Source: Bacteriovoracaceae bacterium
GTDB lineage: Bacteria > Bdellovibrionota > Bacteriovoracia > Bacteriovoracales > Bacteriovoracaceae
Assembly (NCBI GenBank): GCA_023701435.1
Contig: JAMPXB010000006.1
Span: 62,001-126,000, forward strand
DNA length: 64,000 bases
Reading direction: 5' to 3'
Program-made: the position numbers and the translations under genes
Part shown: positions 1 through 7,151 of the stretch, piece by piece
Numbering within the stretch: position 1 is the stretch's first letter
Layout of the letters: each line of letters starts with the position of its first letter
The notes under the pieces: model-generated
The model's database searches: none
Told to the model about the DNA's origin: nothing
The model's input: the letters and a program-made list of their open reading frames with translations, nothing else

Positions 1-1
1 C

Positions 2-613
2 CATTTTACAACTTATAGAGATCAAGAAGACAATTTGAAAACTGAGTTTGAGACGACAAAGACAAACTTTGACAAATACTTTCAAGATACTCAAAAAAAT
101 GTAGCTGATCATTTAAAAAAGCATACTGAAGACCTCGAAGAACTAAAAAAAACGTATGACCAATATATGGCATTGAAGGCTCCTGTAGAATATTGGAAAA
201 ACAAGAGACAAAAACATAGAGATAATGCAAGTTTGTTAAAAAAATGGAGTATTGGAACTGGTGCAACAGGGGCAATTTTGTTCACGCTTTCTGCACTATA
301 CTTTCTTTCCACTGAACCAGTCTCATATTTTAAGGTTGCGATATTTCTTTTCTTGGGAACTCTATTTTTTTGGGCGATGAGAGTACTAGTGAAACTTATG
401 CTTAGTAATGTCCATCTCGAAGGAGATGCACATGAACGCGAAGTAATGTGCCAAACATACCTAGCGCTCTTAAGAGACAAAACAGGACTCGAAGAAAACG
501 ATAAAAAATTGATCTTAACAACACTTTTCAGGCCAAGTTCTTCCGGGATCATGGGTGAAGATGGAATTCCACCTGGTTTTTATGATGTAATGACAAAAAT
601 AGCTAGTAAGTAA
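2..613 (+). CDS. Coiled-coil, two-TM membrane protein, 5' end outside window (DUF6161-like?)
   Basis: The reading frame is open to the left window edge, so the gene is 5'-truncated here; the TTG at 35 is only an in-frame codon, not a convincing start. The visible part has a charged coiled-coil stretch, then two hydrophobic segments separated by a short loop, then a soluble tail. The tail contains a YLALL segment, a charged stretch and an LFRPSSSG motif. I recall this tail layout from DUF6161 proteins, but that is memory and not a search. It lies 31 bp upstream of the nuclease-like gene in the same direction, so the two may be co-transcribed cargo of the element. No enzymatic motif is visible. 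Confidence 0.7.
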   Translation, partial: HFTTYRDQEDNLKTEFETTKTNFDKYFQDTQKNVADHLKKHTEDLEELKKTYDQYMALKAPVEYWKNKRQKHRDNASLLKKWSIGTGATGAILFTLSALYFLSTEPVSYFKVAIFLFLGTLFFWAMRVLVKLMLSNVHLEGDAHEREVMCQTYLALLRDKTGLEENDKKLILTTLFRPSSSGIMGEDGIPPGFYDVMTKIASK

Positions 614-644
614 TCCACGCTCAAAACTTCAAGGGAATGTCATA

Positions 645-1094
645 ATGGAAGAAAAGTTATCAAATATCCTAGCAGGAATATCTGGTGAATACTATGTAGC
701 TGCTGAATTAAGTCGCAGAGGTTTCATAACGACTCTTACACTTAAGAACACAAAGGGTGTGGATATTTTAGCTTCTGACGAAGATGCTAAAAAGACGATC
801 GCGATTCAAGTGAAGACGACTAAAGGCAAAAAGAATGAATGGCTATTGAGTGAGAAGTCTGAAAATTTTGTCTCATCAAATCATTTTTATATTTTTGTTA
901 GACTTAATAATCTTGGTGAGGCACCCACGTTTTTCATTGTTCCGAGCAAAGATGTGTCCAAACATGTAATAAAGAGTCACAGAGATTGGTTAAACTCCTT
1001 TGCTAAAGATGGTTCCCCTCATAAAGATGGATCTATGAGAAAATTTAGAGATTTAAAAGCTGAATATAAAGATAGATGGGACTTATTGAAATAG
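645..1094 (+). CDS. PD-(D/E)XK-fold nuclease-like protein
   Basis: A 149-residue protein with the core signature of restriction-endonuclease-like folds. An N-terminal helix contains G14-E15 and E21, followed by GVD with D40, and then a strand carrying Q55-V56-K57. The D...QxK spacing matches small PD-(D/E)XK proteins found beside mobile elements. Their function ranges from DNA cleavage to non-catalytic DNA binding, so catalysis is inferred only. A Shine-Dalgarno AAGGGA precedes the ATG. It follows the membrane-protein gene in the same direction inside the tmRNA-linked element, so it may be a defence or element-maintenance gene. Confidence 0.7.
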   Translation: MEEKLSNILAGISGEYYVAAELSRRGFITTLTLKNTKGVDILASDEDAKKTIAIQVKTTKGKKNEWLLSEKSENFVSSNHFYIFVRLNNLGEAPTFFIVPSKDVSKHVIKSHRDWLNSFAKDGSPHKDGSMRKFRDLKAEYKDRWDLLK

Positions 1095-1111
1095 TCACTC
1101 TGTCTGAAGGC

Positions 1112-1543
1112 TTAGAGGCCTTCAAGATCATAAGTCCAGTAATAAGTAGATCCATTATCAAAAGACATAATTTCTTCTTCAGATTCTAACTCGTCAATAT
1201 ATTCATCTTGAGCGACTCTCCAAGAGATTGGATCTTGGGATTTCATAAGGTCGCAAGTATCAAATATCATCCAGCCCACGACTGTCTCTTCTGAATAGCA
1301 AGAGCGAATCATCTCTTCAAATGCTTCTTCTGTGTCAACAGGTGTGAATTTTTCATGAAGAATATATTCAATAGCAAAATTCAGGCACCAGTCGAGACCT
1401 ACACCGTCCATCCAACGACCTAAATCATCGGAGTGGCAGCATGGACAAACTCCTTTTGGAGCCTTGATGTAGCAACTCATGCAGAATGGAATTGTGCGCT
1501 CTAGGGCAAGACTTTCTAACTTCTTTAAGATTTCAGATTTCAT
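1112..1543 (-). CDS. Conserved accessory protein with Cys pairs (unknown function)
   Basis: The ATG at 1543 is preceded by AAAGGAG with good spacing, so this start (143 residues) is preferred over the longer open frame up to 1708. A CxxC (near residues 21-24) and a C-x-C-C cluster with a following His suggest a small metal-binding knuckle. The C-terminal half is acidic and ends in a region containing FDNGSTYYW. I recall similar small proteins scattered in genomic islands, often near integrases, but none with an assigned role. Its position between cargo and integrase supports it being part of the element. Confidence 0.65.
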   Translation of the reverse strand: MKSEILKKLESLALERTIPFCMSCYIKAPKGVCPCCHSDDLGRWMDGVGLDWCLNFAIEYILHEKFTPVDTEEAFEEMIRSCYSEETVVGWMIFDTCDLMKSQDPISWRVAQDEYIDELESEEEIMSFDNGSTYYWTYDLEGL

Positions 1544-1775
1544 AATAGCTCCTTTAAAATTGATTCTCATTTTAATGAGTTTCTGAAGGAGCGAAGTTGA
1601 ACGGATTTCAAGAAGAATCTCGGAGGGGTTCCCTTCAGGGAGACCGATGATTGTTCTTGAAATGCAAGTGAGCGGAGCGGATGATGACAAACTCATAATG
1701 AGACTCACAATTTTTAAATGGTACTTTAATGAAATTGACCTTAGAGATTAAAAACAATTCCTAAGGCCAGTTCAA

Positions 1776-1910
1776 TTAATGATATAGGGCTACAAATTTC
1801 ATGCTGATCCAGACGAGGTAGAGATAGAACACAGGTCGAATAAGAAACCAAATGGAACTTAGAATTTCGAGGATAATTCTGTATAAAAATTCAAGTATGA
1901 ACTCCCTCAT
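1776..1910 (-). CDS. Small membrane ORF coupled to the integrase (44 aa)
   Basis: A 44-codon ORF whose ATG overlaps the integrase stop as ATGA (1907-1910). A GGAGG lies a few bases upstream inside the integrase 3' end. The peptide is strongly hydrophobic and aromatic, with one or two possible membrane-spanning stretches and a proline near the middle. Stop-start overlap plus a good Shine-Dalgarno is the main evidence that it is translated. It could be a regulatory small protein or toxin-like peptide of the element, but no family is recognised. Confidence 0.5.
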   Translation of the reverse strand: MREFILEFLYRIILEILSSIWFLIRPVFYLYLVWISMKFVALYH

Positions 1911-2959
1911 GGCGCCTCCAAGAAGTTTAGGCTTCCTGTAATCCCTTGGATATTAATCCCCGACTTCCGAATATAAATCTGCATTGTTTTAAGGTCTCTC
2001 CACCCACCCATAGACATTACTTTAATAGGCTCTATGCCTTTAGAGAGCATAACTGTGGCCCATGAGGCCCTGAGATCATGAAAGCGAACAGAAGGTAGAT
2101 TAATCTCGCTAAGAAAGGCTCTTAATATTCTTGCCTGCTCGTTCATTCCCCAATTCTCAAGACGTGGAAGAACAAATTCATTTGTTTTACTTCGATAAAG
2201 CTCTTCCATTAAAGGCATCAGACTCTCGGCTATTTCAACAATCCGGTCATCCCCTGATTTAGTTTCTTTGAAACCATTTTTTTGATTCCAAGAAAGAGAA
2301 ACAACCATTAGCCTCTTCGTTAAATCCACCTTGTCCCATTTAAGTGCATAAAGCTCACCGTTTCTCATGCCTGTGTAGAGGGCCACCGCCCAAATAGGAA
2401 ACCAAGGATGATTCTTTTCCTTGGCCATTTGTAAGAAGTAAGAGATTTCGTTCTCTTTTAGGACTGATTTAATTTTAAGAGTCTTCTTGAACTTTATTTT
2501 AGGAGTTGGATCTCGCTGAATAATTCCCATGTCCACAGCATAGGTGAAGGTAGCTCTAATATATTTTAGGATGTCTTTCCTTAAAGCCTCAGACTTGTGA
2601 CCAAGACCATCTAAGACAAGCTCCCTAATATCTGAAGTAGTGATCTCATTTATTTGTTTCTTCTCCCATCTAGGAACAGTATGGGAGTAGAGGCCTGTTT
2701 TATAGTTATAAACAGTATTATTAGCAATTCCCCTATTCCTGAAATGTTCTATGAATCGATCTACAATCTCAGACCACAAAGGATAAAGCGATCTCTGGAA
2801 CTTCTGCTCCATTTTTATAATAAGTTCGTTGTATGTTTTCTTTGCTTCCTCCATGGTTTTTATTCCGGTCCTGGTAAGGCTTTTTGCCTCCTTAGTGACA
2901 GGATGTCTGCGACTATAGCTCACTCGATAAGACTTTTTGGCTTCATCGTATTTAATCAT
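1907..2959 (-). CDS. Tyrosine recombinase / integrase
   Basis: A 350-residue phage-type integrase. The N-terminal roughly 50 residues look like an arm-type DNA-binding domain rich in Lys/Arg/Tyr. A SAM-like core-binding domain follows, then the catalytic domain: R199 in TGMRNGE, H294-x-x-R297 in HDLR, a Trp in GGW at the second His position, and nucleophile Y329. All key residues are present, so it should be active. The ATG at 2959 overlaps the regulator's stop as TAATG, so it is preferred over an upstream in-frame codon. With the tmRNA 3' end about 640 bp away and pointing toward it, the likely role is site-specific integration into the tmRNA gene. Confidence 0.92.
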   Translation of the reverse strand: MIKYDEAKKSYRVSYSRRHPVTKEAKSLTRTGIKTMEEAKKTYNELIIKMEQKFQRSLYPLWSEIVDRFIEHFRNRGIANNTVYNYKTGLYSHTVPRWEKKQINEITTSDIRELVLDGLGHKSEALRKDILKYIRATFTYAVDMGIIQRDPTPKIKFKKTLKIKSVLKENEISYFLQMAKEKNHPWFPIWAVALYTGMRNGELYALKWDKVDLTKRLMVVSLSWNQKNGFKETKSGDDRIVEIAESLMPLMEELYRSKTNEFVLPRLENWGMNEQARILRAFLSEINLPSVRFHDLRASWATVMLSKGIEPIKVMSMGGWRDLKTMQIYIRKSGINIQGITGSLNFLEAP

Positions 2960-3312
2960 TAGAACGACTCCAGAATGTTTTTGATGGTTCTTAATTTTGC
3001 GGGGCTTAGGCGTTGTAAAATTCTGATGCACTCAGAAAGAGTATGCTCAGGGACCGAAAACTCATCGCTCTGCATTTTTTGAAATTCCTCATAGGTGTAC
3101 CCATAAGCTCCTAGGAGCTTCAAAATTAATTGAGGCGTTAGATCTAATCTTCCGTTCTCTGCGTGATTTACAATGGCATCAGACTTCCCAATTAAGCGTC
3201 CGGCCTGTCTCATAGAAAGATTTCGAGACTCCCGCAGAAACTTCAAGATGCGGGCATCTTTTGTCATGACCTTGGTGTCTGATCTTCTGGTTTTCTTTTT
3301 GATAATTTTCAT
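2959..3312 (-). CDS. XRE-family helix-turn-helix regulator
   Basis: A 117-residue protein. A basic N-terminal extension is followed by a Cro/C1-type HTH around residues 20-75 (LSMRQAGRLIGKSDAIVNHAENG...). The C-terminal part is helical. A strong Shine-Dalgarno (GAGGAGG) precedes the ATG, and the stop overlaps the integrase start (TAATG), so regulator and integrase are translationally coupled. A pair of near-identical 13-bp sites in the upstream region are candidate operators. It is most simply read as the regulator controlling excision and integration of the element. Confidence 0.85.
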   Translation of the reverse strand: MKIIKKKTRRSDTKVMTKDARILKFLRESRNLSMRQAGRLIGKSDAIVNHAENGRLDLTPQLILKLLGAYGYTYEEFQKMQSDEFSVPEHTLSECIRILQRLSPAKLRTIKNILESF

Positions 3313-3353
3313 GCACTTCCTCCTCAGGAATTAGGGTTAAAGTGCTCTTCAGA

Positions 3354-3423
3354 TACGCAAAGTAGTTGAATCGTTTTAATGACTTAGTTTTGCCTCATGT
3401 GAAAATTCACTACGCAAAATAGT
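3354..3423. promoter_or_regulatory. Two 13-bp direct repeats, candidate operators of the XRE regulator
   Basis: TACGCAAAGTAGT (3354-3366) and TACGCAAAATAGT (3411-3423) differ at one base and start 57 bp apart. Both lie in the leader of the regulator/integrase operon. The second copy sits in a partial dyad, ACTA-N7-TAGT. Their position fits autoregulation; binding is inferred. Confidence 0.45.
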
Positions 3424-3450
3424 CCTGAGAACTTTTCAAGATTTTCGGTG

Positions 3451-3500
3451 TAGCCACAAATAGCCACATGGAGACAGTTTGAGACAACTCCAGACAGGTT
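3451..3500. repeat. Five 10-bp phased units between integrase operon and tmRNA
   Basis: Two units beginning TAGCCACA (3451, 3461) are followed by three units of the type (G/C)AGACA (3471, 3481, 3491), each 10 bp apart, about one helical turn. Phased short repeats flanking an attachment site are what arm-type integrase or excisionase binding sites look like. Confidence 0.5.
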
Positions 3501-3560
3501 TGTGGTTCCCTGATAATCGCCAAGTGATTGTAATTAAGTCGCTGAAATGAAAGATGAAAT

Positions 3561-3590
3561 AAAAAAAGCCGCAATCGCTGCGGCTTTTTT
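3561..3590 (-). terminator. Terminator downstream of tmRNA
   Basis: Stem GCCGCA/TGCGGC (3568-3573 with 3579-3584) has a 5-nt loop and is extended by flanking A/T runs. On the minus strand it ends in a U-run and lies just past the tmRNA 3' end. The symmetric A and T tracts could make it bidirectional. Confidence 0.8.
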
Positions 3591-3601
3591 AAGAAATCCG
3601 A

Positions 3602-3967
3602 TGGTGGAGGTGGTGGGAATCGAACCCACGTCCGAAAAACCTTCCAGTAGAGAGTACCACGTGCGTCTCTGGTAAGTTAGTACCAATACTATTTCTACTC
3701 TTTACTGAAGCAGCAAACAGTCGTGGCTTTTAAAGAGTAACCACACCTGATCTCTTCGCGGTTTATATTACGGACGTTCCGCCAACGTCTTTACCAGCTT
3801 TTTGTTATCGGTGCTGGCCCCTCAGGTACCAATTTAACTTAGTTAAATTAAGCAGCCATTGCGTAATCGTTGCCGATTAACATGTGATCGACTTTTGAAG
3901 AGGCCTGTCGATCAACCTCTGCACGCACTCAATCCTTCTAGTTCCCCGTCGAAACCTGGGCACCCCC
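3602..3967 (-). ncRNA. ssrA: tmRNA (ssrA), tag GNDYAMAA
   Basis: On the minus strand the RNA begins GGGGGTG and ends CACCTCCACCA. These pair as a seven-base acceptor stem with one G-U pair, an A discriminator and an encoded CCA. A T-arm with GGTTCGATTCC is present. The resume codon GGC (3872-3874) follows the sequence TTAATC and opens a frame reading GNDYAMAA, ending at the TAA at 3848-3850. Alanyl-tmRNA rescues stalled ribosomes and tags the nascent chain for proteolysis. The 3' end is the probable attachment site of the adjacent integrase element. The length (366 nt) and ends come from the base pairing seen, not from a covariance search. Confidence 0.95.
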
Positions 3968-4057
3968 GGATAAGTAATGGAATATTAGCATGGGGCGAGG
4001 CAGGTGGCCACTTTATTGGCCGAGGATGCATTCTTACACTTAGTTCAAGGAGGCTTT

Positions 4058-4300
4058 ATGGAAAGATGTGACAAATGCGGAAATGCCTACGAAAAAACCT
4101 TCAAGGTCCTTATGGCCGACAAGTCCTATACATTTGATTGTTTTGAGTGCGCCATCGGCATGCTCGCCCCCGTCTGCACTACCTGCGGCACCCAGATCAT
4201 CGGCCACGGCATGGAATCAGGGGACGACTTCTTTTGCTGCGCTGGCTGTGCCCGCCAACAAGGGATCACCGAGCTGCAGGACCACGTTCCACAGCTCTAA
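4058..4300 (+). CDS. Small zinc-ribbon (prokaryotic metallothionein-like) protein
   Basis: An 80-residue protein with a CxxC near the N-terminus, an FECAI segment, a second CxxC and a C-terminal CCxxC, enough for one or two treble-clef or ribbon zinc sites. AAGGAGG lies four bases before the ATG at 4058, so the longer frame from 4004 is not used. Such proteins are often annotated as prokaryotic metallothionein; the actual role is unknown. It diverges from the tmRNA gene and converges with the chemoreceptor gene, with a 2-bp gap. Confidence 0.75.
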   Translation: MERCDKCGNAYEKTFKVLMADKSYTFDCFECAIGMLAPVCTTCGTQIIGHGMESGDDFFCCAGCARQQGITELQDHVPQL

Positions 4301-4302
4301 AT

Positions 4303-5640
4303 TTAGATATCTTCAAATCTTGAATCATCACTGCGGGGAGCTTCAAACTCCATGCCCACGACTTTTTTCATGGGCGCCTCTTCAAAGGCCTGGACCACGG
4401 CCTTTGGTGGCTGCTTGAAGGGGACGACGTTATCAACTGCCGCTTTGGAAACTTCCTTTTTCTTCGCTGGGGCCTGGGCGGTAGTTGCCCCACCCGAAAT
4501 TCTTGTCAGCTCAGAGACAAAGAAGTTTAAGCGTTCAGCTTGCTGACTTAGACCATTGGCCGACCTAGAAGAGTCATGGGCAATGCCCGAGTTTGATTGA
4601 GTCACCTGATCAAGCTCACTCATCGCTTTATTGACTTCAATCACACCAGTTGATTGTTCTTGAGAAGCTGTTGAGATCTCGCGGACCATCTCGTTCACTG
4701 ATGAGACGTTCACCAGGATTTCATCTAAGGCCTCTTTACACTGCTTGGCCGTTTCTGTTCCGAAGTCCACTTTTTCACGAGACTGACGGATCAAATTTTC
4801 CATCAGCCCCTTGGTACCTTCCACGATATCAGTTACGTGTTTAACTGAATCATTAAGCATAGCGGTGATCTCAGTGGCGGCCTTACCTGACATAGAGGCG
4901 AGGTTTCCGACTTCTTCAGCGACAACCGAGAAGCCCTTACCGTGTTCCCCTGCTCTCGCCGCTTCTACTGAAGCGTTGAACGAGAGAAGCTTGGTTTGGA
5001 AAACGATATCGTTAATGATCTGAGTTTTTAGACCAATGTTCTGAATAACTTTCACGATCTCAGAGATCTCCGCGTTTGATTTTTGCATCTGCAGAATGAT
5101 TTCATCATTTCCGGAAGCAATGGAGTTGATTGACTCCATCATCTGCTCGGTCTTCTCTTTCCCCTTTTGAGCGATGATGGTTGATTGCTCAGACATCTTC
5201 GCTGAAGTGGAAGCACTATCAGCGTTACGAGTGATCATCGCCGAGATTTCATCAAGTGAAGCCACTGTTTCCTGCAGACTTGCTGCCTGCTGAGTCGAGG
5301 CTTCCGAGAGTCTGCCCGCCACTGCCGCCATATTGGAAGAGGTATCCACGATCTGAGAAGTTTCTTCCTTCAGACCCTGAATGATGGTTGCGAGATTAGA
5401 AGATAAACGAGTGAAAAAAGCGTACACCAGACCCGAGACCACCATCGAAACGGCAAGGCCTCCACCGAAAACGTAAAAGTTCATGCTCATAAGGCTCGAG
5501 AAGACTTGTTCCCCCCGCTCGGAGAGAAAGGGACTAAGCTGATTTAAACTGTAGAAACTAAGGCCCGTCATCACAAATAGCACCCCCATCACGGTAGTAC
5601 AGAGAACGAATGCTTTGGTTTTCATGTTGATATTTTTCAT
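4303..5640 (-). CDS. Methyl-accepting chemotaxis protein
   Basis: A 445-residue receptor. TM1 lies near the N-terminus, a very short periplasmic loop of about 20-25 residues follows, then TM2, and a long cytoplasmic helical hairpin. The hairpin tip is recognisable (SVEAARAGEHGKGFSVVAEEV), with heptad repeats rich in Ala/Gln/Glu on both sides. With almost no periplasmic domain it probably senses a membrane, cytoplasmic or partner-derived signal. The ATG at 5640 has an AAAGGA Shine-Dalgarno and is preferred over the longer frame. The C-terminal tail (EAPMKKVVGMEF) is followed by an acidic end. cheX lies immediately upstream in the same direction. Confidence 0.92.
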   Translation of the reverse strand: MKNINMKTKAFVLCTTVMGVLFVMTGLSFYSLNQLSPFLSERGEQVFSSLMSMNFYVFGGGLAVSMVVSGLVYAFFTRLSSNLATIIQGLKEETSQIVDTSSNMAAVAGRLSEASTQQAASLQETVASLDEISAMITRNADSASTSAKMSEQSTIIAQKGKEKTEQMMESINSIASGNDEIILQMQKSNAEISEIVKVIQNIGLKTQIINDIVFQTKLLSFNASVEAARAGEHGKGFSVVAEEVGNLASMSGKAATEITAMLNDSVKHVTDIVEGTKGLMENLIRQSREKVDFGTETAKQCKEALDEILVNVSSVNEMVREISTASQEQSTGVIEVNKAMSELDQVTQSNSGIAHDSSRSANGLSQQAERLNFFVSELTRISGGATTAQAPAKKKEVSKAAVDNVVPFKQPPKAVVQAFEEAPMKKVVGMEFEAPRSDDSRFEDI

Positions 5641-5721
5641 CGTTAATCCTTTATTGATGCCTTCCTCTTTTCGGTTGATAAATATCAAGGTTTAGGAAAA
5701 TCTTAAGGTTGGAAAAAGCTT

Positions 5722-5756
5722 GAAAGAAACAACCGATGGCCAGAGTCGGCCATCGG
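5722..5756 (-). terminator. Terminator of cheX
   Basis: Perfect 9-bp stem CCGATGGCC/GGCCATCGG (5733-5741 with 5748-5756) and a 6-nt loop. On the minus strand it is followed by the T-rich tail TTGTTTCTTTC. It separates cheX from the chemoreceptor, so the two may be separate transcripts. Confidence 0.7.
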
Positions 5757-5805
5757 CTGATCAAGAAGTTATCAGGGAAACGGTGGGAACAGTGATGAGG
5801 ATGAA

Positions 5806-6276
5806 TTATTCTGAAAGACAGATTTCGACAAAAAATTCGCCGGCCGAACTGGTGAAAGGAATAATCACCGTAGGGCCTTTACTTAGTGAAGATAGTGAGT
5901 GCCCCTTACCGGACACTACTTGCGGCAGGGCAATCTTAATGCCGTAGCCACGATCGTTTAAAACTATTTTGGCCTGGCCAAAAATCATGTTAGTGATCTC
6001 GCCCGCACCATCCAAAATATCCTGCGAGAGAGTGGTGTACTCTTCTCCCAGCATCCCGCCCATGACCTTTAAGAAAGTTTGTTCGGGAAAACTAATCACC
6101 ACCGAGCCATTGAAAGTATCGGAGACAATTCCGATCACTCCCGAAACGTCCCCTCTCATTGGTGCATTGTCTTTTTTAAGATAGATCTTACCCGGATCGG
6201 CAATCACGTTGGCCTGAATTTTAAGTACATTAAGCGTAGCCGCGAGGAACGGATTAATGAAATTAATATCGATCAT
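5806..6276 (-). CDS. cheX: CheX-type chemotaxis protein / CheY-P phosphatase
   Basis: A 156-residue protein of the CheC/CheX/FliY fold. The conserved phosphatase helix is visible as GAGEITNMIFGQ (E and N of the ExxN motif). A second conserved patch, GSVVISFPEQTFLKVMGGMLGE, precedes it. In the family these residues dephosphorylate CheY-P. The ATG follows AAAGGA. The gene sits just upstream of a chemoreceptor, which fits a chemotaxis role. Activity is inferred from the conserved E/N pair. Confidence 0.85.
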   Translation of the reverse strand: MIDINFINPFLAATLNVLKIQANVIADPGKIYLKKDNAPMRGDVSGVIGIVSDTFNGSVVISFPEQTFLKVMGGMLGEEYTTLSQDILDGAGEITNMIFGQAKIVLNDRGYGIKIALPQVVSGKGHSLSSLSKGPTVIIPFTSSAGEFFVEICLSE

Positions 6277-6356
6277 GGAGTTTCCTTTGAAGTAGAAAAC
6301 TTATCGGCAAAATTTCATTCTAAGCTTAAGAAAAGTTGATTCGTCCCCAGAATTCT

Positions 6357-7061
6357 TTAAATTACAGGGACCTCCATCAGTAACACCTCGGCTGGACTTA
6401 AGGCTTTAATCGTAGCGGATTTAAAGCTTTTAATCCCTACTCCGTCCCGGTCCTTAAGCTTTGCCCCCTCCACTTCCACCTCACCTTTTAAGATGAAGAT
6501 ATACACGCCATTGCCCTCGGCCTGCCGCTCATAAGTCACCCTCTTTCCTTCATCCAAATCAGTCAGAGAAAAGAAAGCGTTTTGGTTGATTGTAACCGAG
6601 CCGCCGCGGCCATCGGGAGAAACTACCGTAGCAATTTTATTCTGGCGCTCACTATGATTGAGTGCTTTCTGCTCATAGCGCGGTTTTACTCGAAGCTTTT
6701 CCGGCATCACCCAAATCTGCAAAAACTTAACTGTCTCATTTGATGAAGCGTTGTATTCCGAGTGCAGAATACCGGTGCCGGCCGACATGATCTGCACTTC
6801 TCCCTTACGGATGACACTTTCATTGCCTTCGGAATCTTTGTGCTGAAGGGCCCCTTCCAGTGGAATGGAGATGATTTCCATGTCCCGGTGAGGGTGAGTT
6901 CCAAAACCCATGCCTGGCGCCACCGAATCATCGTTAATCACTCGAAGAGCTCCGAAGCCCATGCGCTCAGGATTGTAGTATTCAGCAAAGCTGAAAGTAT
7001 GGCGGCTTTTTAACCAGCCGTGGTCCGCGAGTCCGCGGGTATCTGCTAAATGAGTGATCAT
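6357..7061 (-). CDS. Pirin family protein
   Basis: A 234-residue bicupin of the pirin/YhhW type. The metal ligands are visible in the N-terminal cupin: two His in HPHRDMEI, a His in the GILHSEYN motif, and a conserved Glu nearby. Conserved family segments include the N-terminal HTFSFAEYYNP. YhhW-type pirins can show quercetin dioxygenase activity in vitro; the physiological role is unclear. AAGGGG precedes the ATG. It appears monocistronic. Confidence 0.9.
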   Translation of the reverse strand: MITHLADTRGLADHGWLKSRHTFSFAEYYNPERMGFGALRVINDDSVAPGMGFGTHPHRDMEIISIPLEGALQHKDSEGNESVIRKGEVQIMSAGTGILHSEYNASSNETVKFLQIWVMPEKLRVKPRYEQKALNHSERQNKIATVVSPDGRGGSVTINQNAFFSLTDLDEGKRVTYERQAEGNGVYIFILKGEVEVEGAKLKDRDGVGIKSFKSATIKALSPAEVLLMEVPVI

Positions 7062-7151
7062 AATCGTACCCCTTGTTAGGGACCATTATCGCTCATTCTG
7101 AGTTAAAAATAAATTATATATATTTAATTAACAGTATAAGAAAAGTTTATA

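Noticed and set aside
3859-4071. Plus-strand ORF of 70 codons
   Set aside because: It lies antisense across the tmRNA 5' half and has no Shine-Dalgarno or protein-like composition.
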